Shown: positions 46,688 to 59,645, counted from the first letter of the stretch. The stretch is 64,000 nt of DNA from Sphagnum compactum (GCA_965153455.1 OZ234497.1:12648001-12712000); one strand, 5' to 3'. Notes: generated by a model from the letters alone, not told the origin. Made by a program: numbers and translations.

Positions 46688-49600
46688 TCAGGTCCCCAGT
46701 TGCTGCAATCTCCTACTGAGAAATTCATACTCTGCCTCCTCTGCTTCTATACCATCTTTAGCACCCAATTTCCTGGGGGCAGCTTTCACTAACCGTCCAC
46801 TTTGTACTCTACCTGCTTCTTCCCTGCTAGTGTGCCCTCTTGGCCTTACATTGAGCATTGCACATGCCTCTGAAGAAATTTCAGGAACTTCTAATCCATG
46901 CTTGATTCTTTCTGGAACTATAGTTTCTGGCCAGTTGCCCAAATACTTCTCTGCGTCTGTCACCAGACTATCTTTGCAACAGGAGGTGCTCTCTGCATTG
47001 GAATACTCTTGGTTGCCAAGCTGTTGCTCATAATCAGATGCTTGAGACTGGCACTCCCAGTCAGCCCTCATACCTGGTAAAGGTTCTCTTCTGATCAATC
47101 CATCCCAGAAAACGATTCTGTCAGCCACTCGTGGGCTTGATTTTCCTGATGCCCAGTCCAGCTCTTGACCCTTTGACCAAGTGCTCAACAGTGGCTGTTT
47201 CCTGGAATAATGACTGTCAACCGGTGTGTTGACTCCTGCATGACCAAGTCCGCTGTCTCTATTCCAGAAAGAGGTAGTTGTATTGTGATTGCTGGCAGTC
47301 AGAGACTTGATGCTTGGATCTATGTACTTGGCAGAACTCCAAGTAGTGCCAGTCTTCATGTACTCTCTGGGCTCTCCATCTGAAACTTCAGAGATTGCCA
47401 TTGTCATTTTACCTGGCCTTCCATCTAGTGCAGCTGTAATCTGGTCAGAGATTTCACTAGCATTCTGGAGTTCATCTCTGGTACCCAAATGCTGACCTGT
47501 TGCTGAGTCAGACCTAGAGGCCCAATCATCCAATGTTGAGACTGCATCAAAGAAGTCAGGAATGCTTGGATAAATGCTTCCCAAGTTGGCAGTTTTTGGT
47601 TTCAGATACTCAGCTTGCAAGTCATCAAATGCTCCCAGTTTGAATTCACTACTCGCTTGCCTGTCCAGCTCATGCCAAGCAGGTGTCTCCACTCCACCAT
47701 CCACCATAGCTTGAAGAAACTCATCACATACTTCATCATTGGCCCTCAAAGTCTCCAAAGCATCTCCAAAGTCCAGTCTTCTGTCCACCCCAGGGTGTCC
47801 CTCCTGCAGCAGCTGGAAGCATCTCAATTGGAATGTTGATCATACTAATACATCTAACTTTGGATCAAAACTGGGTTTTGGGTTTAGGGTTTAATCGAGC
47901 AGAAAGTGGATTGTCAACTTTTAAAGTCCACAGATTTAACTAGACAGATCAAAGTGAGTCAAGCAGGGAAGATAGGTACAAGACCTGCTCAGGGCTCTCT
48001 GAGAAAGTTGATTTGGAATCTGCAGCCATCATTGAGTCTGGTTCACCATGTAGTCTTGTGCTTACCTTTGAAGAGTCACCACGAGTCGATCCCTTGTGCA
48101 TTCCATACTGAGCCTCCAGAAGACTCACACTTGAAGGATCTGATGGCTCCAGATGGACATCTTGTGCACCTCCAGGTACAGTACCACCATGCATGACTGC
48201 ACCAATTTTGGTGATGGAATCATTTGAGGGCGATGACTTCTCAAAGGGAGTGAATGCACTGCCAGTGTGCATGGATAGATCTTCCCCTGCAATGATACAT
48301 CACAATGCATGTCATGAACTCAGAAATAGTTCATGGTGCATGAAGAAACAACCTGGAATGCATGTCAGTGCAGGCATCAAGTTGCTCCTAGTGATCATGA
48401 TATCTATCAGTAATTCTAGCATTCCATGAAGCAAGGATGATTAAAACAAGTAAGAGAGGGCCAAAAAGTTTGCCTGGAATAGGAGAACAAAAGGAGAGTT
48501 CATTGAGACAGAGCACATGCTTCTTCCATTGCTCCAGCTCCTTTTCTTTTAGTTGTAACTGTGTCTCAGCTAACTCCAAATCTGTTTCTAGTTTTGAAAT
48601 AAGCTCCTCCTGCAGCAAAAAACAGTCTGGAAATTTCAGATGAAAAAATTGGGTTGACTTGTGAGATAACCATGAGCCAACAACTGCTTCCCTGTTTTTA
48701 GTATCTGAGCTGTTCAATAACTGAAGTGGCATATCATGTGGGTACACATGTCCTGAGGTAATCTTCAGGTTTCACCTGTAATTTATAAAGTCGTTGTGTC
48801 AACTCTCTTGGAGAAACCACATAGTTGTTAATGCAAGTCACCTCAGAATCAGAATCATCATCCTCATCAGGGTCCACTTGTGCAGGTAAGCCCCTAATGT
48901 TAAGATCTCCTTGCACCATAGCAGCAATGCCATCCTGCAGCAGCAAAGACACTCTACATCAGAAATGTTTCTTCTTTCTCTTCAGTCTGCAGCAAACTCT
49001 CACAATGCATTGATCATACAGTATCTAGAATCAAGCTTGAACACAAACTCTGTTCTGACCGGAAATGCCAGACTTTGATCACAGCTGTGAAATGTCACAA
49101 ATCAACACATGAGATAACCAAAGAAGATATTCACATAACAACACACAACAAAACAGAAAAGTGACAGGTCCGAACCTCATCTACATCAGAAAACTGTCCT
49201 GTTAGGTGCTCCAGTTCAGCCTCCAACTCAGCCTCAAGTTCAGCCATTTGTTCACCAGGCAGGGATGATGCATCCTCCCTCAACAAATTATCAACAAATT
49301 CCTCACCAGATTGTGTTCCCTCCACATCTCTGTATGTTCTCAAGGAAAATTCAGCACCATGCTTTTGATTGAGTTCCTCCAATTCTTCACCCACCTGTGA
49401 AGATGGATTCAACATGTGAAAGCACAATGTCAGCAGTGCCTGCTGAGACAATAAAGCCCAAAAGAACCCAGTCCTAGAAATGCTTTGATTTGAGAACGAA
49501 CCATCCAATAGTTTTACCTGCAAGATGTGCTCAGCTTCAGGCACACAATTTCCATATCTTTGGGCTTCACGTATAGTGACTTCAAGCCGAGCTTGTGCCT

Positions 49601-50391
49601 CTTTAAGCTGCTGCTGCAGTCTCTGGATCTCACTGGTTGTGGACTTGGATGCCAACATAACTCCAATGGCCACCCCACATCTGAGAAGTGTCGCCTCCCT
49701 TGTGCCGACATCTGCAGGGCCTGCAGAGCACCATTTTTAAGTTCACAGTCTAATGCAAAATGAACACTAGTGTCATCAACAAACTTCCGCTACAAAAAGA
49801 CAGACAGTCCAGAATGCTCCTTTGTCTTATGGAAGTACCTGCATCAGACCCCACATGAACAACTGAATCCATAGACAGAGACAAGTCCAGTGTGCTATGA
49901 AAGAGTTTGCGTCTCTTGAGTCTGATCCTGTGCAGCAAGTTCTCATCAGTATAAGAACAAGCTCCTGCTCTTGGTAGTTCCCCATCATCCATAACTCCCA
50001 CATCTCGACTGTCTTGTTCCCTTGGAACTTGAGCTGCTCCTGAACCTATATCCAAGCTTTGATCTGTTGTCAGATATGCCACAAGCTTTGGAAGCCCTTC
50101 CAGAATATCAGGTTCTTTTTGTGGAGATCCTGAAGGCTTGGAAACTGGGTCAAGCTGAGCAAGAGCTGGGAGCTCTGGAGAGTCGGAGGGATCATCAACC
50201 ACTGCTAATTGGGTCTCAGCTGTCCCTGCTGTTGCTGCTCCTTCTAAGCTCTTCAATTGTAATCCATCACTTGTTTTCAGTAACCTTTTCTGCTCATCAA
50301 TCTCAGCAAGGGCAAATTGCCCAGCTCTCAGGACATTTTGGCAGCACCTTGCAATATAACCTGAACCTGCAGCCACCAACAGCAACCACAT
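46688..50391 (-). CDS. POLAR-LIKE family coiled-coil protein (seven exons)
   Basis: In flowering plants POLAR and POLAR-LIKE proteins are polarity scaffolds of stomatal-lineage cells, holding kinases at the cell cortex. Exons: 49839-50391, 49518-49720, 49176-49394, 48776-48934, 48474-48609, 48066-48286, 46688-47812; 2616 nt, 871 residues. Family-like features in order: a short hydrophobic N-terminus, MWLLLVAAGSGYIARC; a second hydrophobic stretch followed by helix, CGVAIGVMLASKSTTSEIQR (about 200); MAELEAELEAELEHL (about 302-316); VSPRELTQRLYKL joined across an intron to EELISKLETDLELAETQLQL, a coiled coil; and a C-terminal AEYEFLSRRLQQL. The long middle of exon 7 is disordered and unfamiliar. 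A GA-rich 5' UTR precedes the ATG. The assignment rests on remembered motif order, so an unrelated coiled-coil protein remains possible. Confidence 0.65.
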
Positions 50392-50904
50392 CTCTCTGCT
50401 TTTCTCTCTCCGTCTCTCTCTCTCAAAATCCAAGTGCAGAACTCTCACATCAGCAAAGCCGACATGCACAATCCACCTCAAAAATTCAATTACATCGTTA
50501 AACCCCTCAACCACATAATCACAGAATCAAAATGGGTTTACCCACAATAAGCACAACCAAATCCACATGCAAGAATCCAAATGCAGAACTTACATCACAC
50601 ACTCAAATGTGCTAAACCCACGTCACCAAAGCCTGAGAGAGATGCCCAAGAGGAGTACTAACAAATAGATCACAAAATGAAACAAGCAAAGATCATCACA
50701 CCATCTTCTTCTTCATTTGCACAACAAAGAGCCCCAACTTTTAAAAAAATTGGAGCAGAAAAAAACCCACAAGAAACGCAACGACAACAGCGTCAAATTT
50801 CAAAACACCACCACATCACAAATTTCGACAAAAAAATCATACAATACAACAAAAAAATTCAGAAACCACACAATTTCTGCATCAAATCATCAGAACCCAA
50901 CCAT

Positions 50905-51017
50905 CATTGACATCACACATTCCAATGCACAAGTTGTGAAAACCCTGAAAAGGACTAACCCTAATCTCTTTAGCTTTCCAAAACAAAAGGAAAACTTTCT
51001 CCCAACAACCCAACAAA

Positions 51018-51050
<33 letters not shown>

Positions 51051-51360
51051 GAATTTAGAGCAAAAATTCTTCCCAACGTCATCATCATCCTCACATATTC
51101 AAATGCATAACTTAATTACAACCCTAAAGGGGAAAAAAAAAACCCTAACCCTAATCTCTTTGGCTTCCCAAAATTAAAGCAAAACTTGGTCCCCAAAAAA
51201 ACCAAGAAAATCTCTCTCTCCCTTTCTCCCTCTCATGATTTTTGATCAACCATTTCTTCCCACCACTACCACCACCACCACCAACATCATCATCATCATC
51301 ATCATCACATATTCAAATGTAAAAGTTGTTACAAGTTACAAAACCCTAAAGCACTTGGAG
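50905..51360. repeat. Degenerate tandem repeats of about 180 bp in the POLAR-LIKE upstream region
   Basis: Three diverged copies carry CA(C/T)ATTC(C/A)AATGCA-type blocks, then ACCCT and AACCCTAATCTCTTT (telo-box-like), followed in the first two copies by a CT-rich run (51021-51049 and 51210-51232) and TCATGA. Confidence 0.75.
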
Positions 51361-51419
51361 AAATTTTTTTTATTGGCCTTGCCTACTACCAAGGCAAAAA
51401 AGGATATTGTGTTTAGATT

Positions 51420-53750
51420 CATTAGAGAGTATATAGTAGCTTAAGGGATTTTGGCTGGCCCCTAGGAAATAATAATAGGTCTATTTTTATATGAGGATTT
51501 TTGAAACATGATATTTTGGGCTTGTGTTTGAAACTTGAGATTAGTTATAATAGAGTTATAATAATCATATCTTGAAGGATTTTTTTGGTTTCTTTTAGAG
51601 GGAATTTTTTTTTTGAAGATTATATATATGTTTTGCATGATAAAATATTTGAGTTTCCATAACTCTTTCTTTTGCCTTAAGATCCTTTTTAATTAATGAA
51701 ATGGAATGGACTAGAAAAGGATTTGGACCCTGCGAATAGTATACGGACATGGAAACAATTGCCTTTGTATTTCTCTGTGTACTTTGAGAGATCATCCCCC
51801 CCCCCCCACAAGTGTTTTTTTTTTTTCATATCAAAATTTAACAAAAATTAGCTAAATTAGTTGACTTTACTCTACAAAAACTAAATTTTCCAAAACTTTC
51901 TCAATTTCCTTGTCAAAAAATTGTGAAGTTTCGCCCCCAAAAAAATATTACTCCCCCAAAAATAGGCTCTTATGCCAAAGGGTTGAAACCTATTTTTACA
52001 ATGCAAAATTTAAAAATTAATGCATAATAATGAAAAAGTATTTTGTTATTTATCATTCAACTAAAAAGATTGAATGTCTAACAATTTTGTGATGGATTTT
52101 GGTCTTACTTTTTGTTCATTTGACAAGTAAACTAGCAAATACTTTTAGTTATACACTTTACCATGCTTTCATTCAAAAATAAAAATTCACTTGACAAATT
52201 AATCAAAAGCTTCCATATTTCAAAAATGTTTAAAATTACACCTTCAAACACAAAAGTCTTTAATGCCACCATTTCCAAAAAACACACATTAACATAGCTC
52301 TACAATTCAAGATTTTTTCACAAATTGTTGAAGAAAACAACAAAAAAAAATAGAAAGAGAAAATGCAACAAAAAACCTTAATTTGAAATGCAATATAACA
52401 AAACCCAAATGTTTTGCTCTAATTCACAAACCTTAATTTCACATAATACAATGCAAACCCAAATGGTCCACATTTTTAATTGCCACTTGATAATTAATTA
52501 AAAATTCATCATCATTGTTTAATGGTTTAAGCCCCTTGGGCAAGTTCAAACAAAAAATAATTTTAAAAACATGAAATGGTTGATCAAGTTTCCAAAAACA
52601 TTGAACTCACAACCACACCTTATGAAAATTGTTCAAAATGTGGGACCAAATGAATTACATCATTTTTTTATCTTTTCATTACATGCAAAGCCAATAAATC
52701 CAAATGGTTTACATTTTAATTACTAATATATTAAGAAACCTATCGTGCAATCAGTGTGTTTTTTTGGGGATAAGTTTTGTTGTTTCTTTGACAAAAAAAT
52801 TGGGATATTTTTGGAAAAAATCATTTTAATTTATGTTCAACTAATTTTGCCAATATTTTGGAAAATATTGCAAAAAATTGATATCTTAGAATTGAAAAAA
52901 AAAACCTTTATCATAATCATTTAATTGTTTTGGCCTTTAAAGCAAATTTAGAACAACAATAATTAAAATAGAAAATGTTTCATGAAGTTTCTCAAAAGAA
53001 TTGAATTCATAGTCCATATTGTGGTCTTAACAACATCTATGAAAATGTGAGACCAAATGAAAGTTACATTGCTATATAGTCTATTCAAAGTTACTTGTTG
53101 TGTATTTTATGAAACACTTAAAATAAAAAGATATAGTTTTTGGTATGCTGTGAAATAATAAAATATTTTACTAAAAACCTAAAAAATAATTTTAAATATA
53201 TTCTCATAATCCAATTCAAAACACCTTATTTATATTTAAGTAAAATTATTATTTATTTATTTATTCAGCAAGTTACACCCTCTATGCTTTTGCACATCAT
53301 TTTTTTTAAAAATGGAAGTAATTTCCCTTGGTTTGTAGTCTCTTCAATACATGAAGAATCAATAAACCCAAATTTTCAAGATTATAAATTTTAAAAAATA
53401 ATGTATCTTCACTTAATACTTATGCCCTTTATGGCAAGTTCAAAATAACAACAGTTAAAACAAATGTCTTGTCAAAAAATGCCTCTCCCCTTTAAATATA
53501 TCCATAAGGATGGATGATAAATTGAACCTATTATATTGGAAACACATGGTGGTTATCATGGTAAAGCCCAATTGGATGCTTTAATTATAGATGAAAATGT
53601 TTCTATTCAATGGACCTCACATGACCTTCTAATGGATACCAAACATTTTGTTTGGCCCATTTACGTGCAATCGGAGTGCACTTTACCCAAGGTGTTTTTT
53701 TCTTTTGTTGTTTGTGGAGGGTTTTGTAAAATGGAATGCCCACTCTTGAC
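51420..53750. other. AT-rich intergenic region
   Basis: No gene or recognisable element; a C-run occurs at about 51797-51807. Confidence 0.6.
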
Positions 53751-53754
53751 CTAG

Positions 53755-54030
53755 CGCCCACTAGTGCACCATTCGTTGGATGCCTGGCATTACTCAATTG
53801 TGGATGAACCTCAACTGAGTTAATATTTGGTTTCGTAACTAATTTTGTAAAGAAATAAGTTTCATATATAAGTAGATAGGTAAGAGAATAGGTAACTACT
53901 AAGTAAGTAGATGATTTATACATAGATAATGGTTTAGGGTTTAATACAAACTGAGCTAACCACCATGGTTAGCTACGAAATTGGAATCCAACAGAAAATT
54001 GTTTCCTGACCACTTACCATTCATATTCAT
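53755..54030. mobile_element. Second, truncated copy of the 14.6-kb TIR element
   Basis: Reverse-complement similarity to 14680-15010 runs throughout, including CATTCGTTGGATGCCTGGCA, ACTGAGTTAATATTTGGTTTC and GAGCTAACCACCATGGTTAG. The terminal GGCCACAGTGAACC is missing at both ends. Confidence 0.8.
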
Positions 54031-55029
54031 ATTCATATTTAAAATCTTCACATATTTTTTAATAACCTATGTTCAGGCCTGGATAGTTTAGGCGATTGAA
54101 GGTTGTGTCACCTAAATTACTTAAATGTGCTTTGATTGACACGCCTAAAATCATGGAATTAAGCCCATGCACCCCTTTTCATTGAGATCTTTCCAAAAAC
54201 ACCAAGAACATGATCTGAAGCATCTTGGTTTGGTGGATCTCATAACTACAAAACAAAATAAATCAAAACAAAACAAAACAAAACAAACTACTTCCCTTCA
54301 ATAGATAGATTGGGTAGTCTCGCACGCAATTGATCAATTCATGACATAATACATCACTCACCAAAAATCATAAAGTTTTCACAATGGTGTTCACAATAAT
54401 CTTCACATTTTTTTTTTTAAGGCTTTTTATTCACATATGATACTTTTACAAGTTTTGATAACAATTAACAACATGAAATTATTGAACGTAAAATTATGGG
54501 CCTAAAGCTCCAATCACTACCCTTTATATATACTTGAAAGAAAGAAATGAATAAATAATTAATCACATTCATTTACAATTTAATCCCATTTATCAAGCCA
54601 ATCGACATGTGCCACTTATAATAGGTTTTACATTAATTGAAGTTTAGAATTTGATCAAGTTTACATACTTGATCTTTCATTATTACTAACTTGAAATAAT
54701 TATTTAAATTATTCATAATCAACACTTATGCTCCTAATCAAAAGACTTTCGTTGTATGACCTATGAAACTCATTATTTTATTCTTCATTTTTATCTGTAT
54801 TATTATCTCAAGTCATAATACTATTATTTACAATTATAAATTTTAATAATTATTTTGTTATTACATAACCACAAACAATAATTAGAGGGTTTGTGATTCA
54901 AACAAATTGAGACTTCAATTCATCTTAGTGAGAATTGAATTGAAGTTTTGGGTCATACGAGTTTTTTCTAGAATGACCCCAGACTTCAGGTAAGTTCAGG
55001 CAGGTTCTCAAACCAGTTCTCACACAATA

Positions 55030-55392
55030 ATAACCTGGTGCTCAGTATGTGACCCTGTGAAAATATATTTCACATCCAAGTTTAGTTATGTACACTCTTG
55101 TTCAACCCCACCAATAAAACTGAAACTGGGACAGCAAATAGGTGGGGGACTACTAATAATAGCAAACCACATGGACCAATCATTATGATGGGCCAATCGA
55201 AACACTGAGCAGCAGTTATAAGATCCTATTTATTACACTCTTTTTTTGCAGGTGCAGAGTATTGCTGGGCCTCGCCACAGTAACCTGCGCAATTGTGCTG
55301 AGCCAAAACCAATTTCCTGAGCCAAACCGGTACAGGTTGGATTTTCTTCATCCATCTTTACTGTGCAGGATCACATACTGAGCACCGTTGGA
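55030..55392. mobile_element. Possible small TIR element
   Basis: Left GGTGCTCAGTATGTGACCCTG and right CAGGATCACATACTGAGCACC are near-perfect inverted repeats about 360 bp apart. No coding capacity. Part of the left end resembles 45583-45630. Confidence 0.6.
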
Positions 55393-55405
55393 GATTCTCT
55401 TAGAT

Positions 55406-55645
55406 AATACCAGCCTTGTTCCAGGCTTATATCACGTATATATATCTACCTCATACCAACCCGAAAAAACACTGTTTAGAACCAATACCAAGACCATGCT
55501 GGTATGAAAGTTTTTCGACCCTAAAGCCAGTAAGCACCAAGACGAAGGCTGGTATGCAAATTTCAAAAGATACAATGTACCAGGACAGGACTTGTATGTT
55601 CAAAAGCTTATACCAGACCAACACTTGTAAACTAGGCACCCATAA
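55406..55645. repeat. Copy related to the 37.4-kb foldback element
   Basis: Contains GTATGTTCAAAAGCTTATAC and CCAGACCAACACTTG, matching the right end of the 37.4-kb element, and repeated CC(A/T)G(A/C)CTGGTATG-like motifs. Confidence 0.65.
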
Positions 55646-56733
55646 TTCCCTGGACTTTGGGTGTCCAAGACAAGTTTGTAAATCATTGGAAGGAGTAAAC
55701 TTGGGTCCTACATGCATGTCTAGCTTCCACCTCCATATTTTTGAAACCATGCAATTTCCTGGTCATGAGTTTACAAGGTTTCTAATGACCCCACGGAAAC
55801 CCTAAAGTCGTGGGGAGTGAGAGGTCAAGAAGCTCTCTTCCAACCACCTCAGTGGGTCAAGGATTCTTCCATCCATTTTCTTGCAGCTTTGGGTCACTTC
55901 AAAAGGCTAAGTTACGAATTTCTTGTGTTGATTTCTTGCAAATTGGGTTATCTCGATCTTCATATCCTATTTCAAATTGATTTCTATTGAGATTCATCAA
56001 AACACATAACAAATATAATTTCAGCTTTGCCTAGACCTATTTTGAACCCATGTAGGGTGAGTAATCATGATTATCATGTTCCCAATCTTAGTAGGTGTTT
56101 CATGTTTGGGTTTACCGATGTTTGATTTCCATTTGTAAAAGAAAATGGAATATTAAAGGATCTCAATACCAAAGAAAAAAGGTGTTACTCAAAGGTATTG
56201 ACATCTTGGTGAACACCCGATCACTCACTTACCGATGATTTGAGAACACCCACCCCAAGATATAATACTCATCTTTTCTTCTACTTTTTGGTTTGATGGG
56301 TTTGGGTTGTCAAACCCCCTTGAGTTTATTAATAGAAAAATTGTGCACAACCATCTGACATGTGTTTCACAAGCATTCCAAAGAAATCGGTAAGACCAAC
56401 AATTGGATTGTTTAACATGTGTTTAATGATCAGTAAAACTAACAAGCACCATACATTCAATCTTCTTGCTTGCTTCCATCCCACTACTTGAAGGTACGGC
56501 CTTCTCCTTTTCTTATGTGTCATCAGTGATGATGCTTTGATGCTTATTAGTATACAATGCAAATAAGCGGACTACCTCCCTCCCTTGCAAACCATACATA
56601 ATAACCCAACAACATACCAACAAGCTGTATTCAGCAAGCATTCCAAGTGGAACCACGCAACAATCGGTAAGGACTTTCAAACACTCGGAAACACTTGGAG
56701 CATGCAAAGGTACAATAAGGAAGCGAAGTCTTA

Positions 56734-57048
56734 GGCCCACTTTAGATGGGGTCCAGGCTCCAAATTCCTAGGAACCAATTTGGACTCATTTGAAGCAATG
56801 GAGTCCTTGTGTTGGACCCTAGCTTGTATCTTGGTTCTTCAAACCATGAGCTCTCTTTTTTTTTTTGGTCTGAACCAATTGATTTTCCCTCCCAAATTTG
56901 TGCTATGGAAGTTCAACCTTGATTTGACACTTTTTTGGGTCTTGGACCCCTCATCTAAAGGCCGTGGGTCTAATTTATGGCTCTCATTCAGTAGGATTGC
57001 TCTATTTCATTGGACCCTTGACTTTTGACCCTCATCTAAAGTGGCCCT
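56734..57048. mobile_element. Tourist-like (PIF/Harbinger type) MITE
   Basis: 315-bp element. The left end GGCCCACTTTAGATGGGGTC and the reverse complement of the right end, GGGCCACTTTAGATGAGGGT, form imperfect TIRs. Both sides are flanked by TTA (56731-56733 and 57049-57051), the typical three-base target duplication of this superfamily. No open frame of note. Confidence 0.8.
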
Positions 57049-57131
57049 TATTATATTTGCAAACTGCAAAACAATGTGCCTGACACACATAAATTTCCTA
57101 AGTTGATCTGGAGTGCACTCTTGAATATCCC

Positions 57132-57265
57132 ATTTTATGCCTATGCCTACTCCTTAAGAGTGAAACGGATCTTATGCCTACAATTAGGTTTAGGTTTTGG
57201 GATTTAGGGTGCAAGGCATAAGATCCCACCCATTCTTAAGCAGTAGGCATAAACATAAGATCTGT
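57132..57265. mobile_element. Hairpin MITE of about 130 bp
   Basis: Two arms of about 44 bp, left TGCCTACTCCTTAAGAGTG and GGATCTTATGCC, right GGCATAAGATCCCACCC and TTCTTAAGCAGTAGGCA, fold on each other around a short AT-rich loop. Confidence 0.75.
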
Positions 57266-59140
57266 CCTCCTCCTACACCGCCTGCAAATTTTTGTGAAGA
57301 ATTAGTTTTAAGGTCTGCTGAAAACTAATTCCTAATCCCTGGGCATTACAAATTGCCTAACCTAGTGCTGACAACCAGAATGATAAGTTGTGTCATACAT
57401 TAGAGTTATCCTTACAGTAAGAAAAACACAGCACCAGAACCCTGAGTTTGGTCATACACAGGGCGAGATTTTAAAAAAACCTGCAAAAAAGTACATTAGC
57501 ATTCAAGGGGGGAGGAAACTCAGAAAACCATCAATTTTGGTAGTAACCTGAGTTTCATCCTGTCTTTCCTTTTTCACAAGCGCCTCCACCACTGCTACTA
57601 CATATATACAACTACTATAATTAGTCTCAAACCTTGTGCATTAAATGCTGAGTGTCAGCATTTAATACTAAGATTCATAAAATGTATTTACTTTGCGGAT
57701 ACCACTCAAAGAGGGGATAGGCGGGGTGAAAGGAGGCCCAAAGACGGGGTGAAGAGGGGGTTACTTTACGGATAACTCTATTATGGTTGTAATTTGTGCA
57801 TCCTTAAGGGATGTAGAAAATTTATCTGGAATTTGATAGACGGTATGAAACTTATTTTGCATGATGATTGGGGCTGCCTAAACATTTCAAGGCTACTTTA
57901 ACTGGCCTTTGCTTTGAAAAAAAACCCACTATTGTTAAATTTACCTACTGAAGTTATTTTCAAGTTCTTACCTCTTACATGAAATGCAAACACAATGGTT
58001 CACGAATGTTGTGCATATTAAACTTCCACACATCTATCAAGTATTAAGGGACCGAGTTTGTTGGTTTTTTTTTTAGTTTTGTGGGTGGGTTTGTTGATTT
58101 TATTTTATTTTTGTCTTGATAAGATTTCCTAAACCACAATGCCCCTTGTTGCACAATTGGTACCCTTGGAAAGCCCTCAATGAGTTCGTAATGTTTAGAC
58201 TTTGAGTGTAGGAGTCATTGAATATAGTATAATTTTTGCCGACGAAAATTCAAAACTAAAAATATTAAGGAAATTGGGGCAAGCTTTTGCTATTGTTAGA
58301 AAGCCCTTCATGAGTGGGATTGCTTGAAAATGATTTCAAAAATTTTAGACCTAAAATATCTATAGGGTGTTGAATAGGCTTGTATGTAAGCATCCAAATA
58401 AAATGTTATGGCCAATGAAATTGCTGGATTTGGTGGCTTGATTTTTTTATAAAAAAATTATGTTGAGTGAACTAATAGTTAAATGTGCAATAGGGTTTGG
58501 TAGGTTTCTGAGAATTATGAAAGACCAATAGAAACGATAGAAATGGAAAAATTATTTTCTATGTTCAGAGGAGAAGGGAGGGGTGGTGGGGGCGGGGGGG
58601 GGTGGGGGGGGGGGGGTATTGGGTTGTGTGTTAGGCTGAATTGTTTCTTCCAGGCCAATAGGATTATTGGATTTGTTGGTCTGAATTTGAATTTGTAATT
58701 GAAAGTCAGGACTCAGGACTGGCTATTCAGGCCTTTTTAGAGACTAATTTATTATGCCAAACGCTGCCCCAGTGGCCAAAATCGGCTGCTGGATTCAGCT
58801 CCTGACACTGAGGCGGAATTTCTTGAAAAAAATTTCAGGATTCAGGCTGAATCCTGCCTCCGACGTCAAAGAGCAGGGCAGCTAGGGTAGATTCCGGCTG
58901 CCTCCGACACAGCTGCTCGGAGCTGGAATCTGCCCTAGCTAGCTAGCCAACCCGGTTCTCTAGACTTGAATGTTGGGTTTAGTGGGTTTTTTAGGGACAG
59001 CGCCACTTTCATAAGGGCTGCCCGAAGTTTGAAACCCCCTTCCCCCCCCCTGCCCCCTTCCCAAGACTTAATTACATGAATTGCCGACACGAAGGTACCT
59101 ACTATCATTGGGCAGTCCGTATCATAATTTCACCAAACAT
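57266..59140. other. Intergenic region
   Basis: No gene found. It includes a G-run block (58571-58616) and a GC-rich imperfect palindrome at about 58885-58945 built on GATTCC(G/A)GCT...GGAATCTGCCC. Confidence 0.55.
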
Positions 59141-59149
59141 ACTAGTTTG

Positions 59150-59645
59150 CCATCCATCAACTGTGGCTTAGTCACTAATCACCAGTCATTAATTAATTAA
59201 ACTCCTTTCTTACCCCCTAATTTTTGGCACTTTTAGTCCTAATAATTATTAGGAATATAAGTCATCCACTAACTCTGGCTTCTTCACTCATCCCCACGTC
59301 ATCATTATTTAATTAAACTCATTTCTTACCCCCCTAATTTGGCACTTTAAGCCCTAATGATGGTGAGGAATAATTCATCCATCCACTTTGGCTTGGTCAC
59401 TAATCACCCCCTCATTTAGTAATGAAACTCATTTCTTACTCCCTAATTTGGCACTTTTAGCTCTAATGATGATGAGGAATAATTCATCCATCCACTGTGG
59501 CTTCGTCACTAATCACCCCCTCATTTAGTAATTAAACTCATTTTTTACCCCTAATTTGGCACTTTTAGCCCTAATAATTATGAGGATTGAATCATCCGTC
59601 AACTGCGGCTTGGTCACTAATTATCCCGTCATTAATTAATTAAGC
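59150..59645. repeat. Tandem array with a unit of about 113 bp upstream of the helicase gene
   Basis: Four to five units share CATCCATC(A/C)ACT(G/T)TGGCTT, GTCACTAATCACC, ATTAAACTCATTTCTTACC and CTAATTTGGCACTTTTAG. Spacing between equivalent positions is about 105-114 bp. The array ends where GC content rises toward the helicase 5' UTR. Confidence 0.9.

Noticed and set aside
47289-47495. Plus-strand frames opposite POLAR-LIKE exon 7.
   Set aside because: Antisense shadows of a long coding exon.
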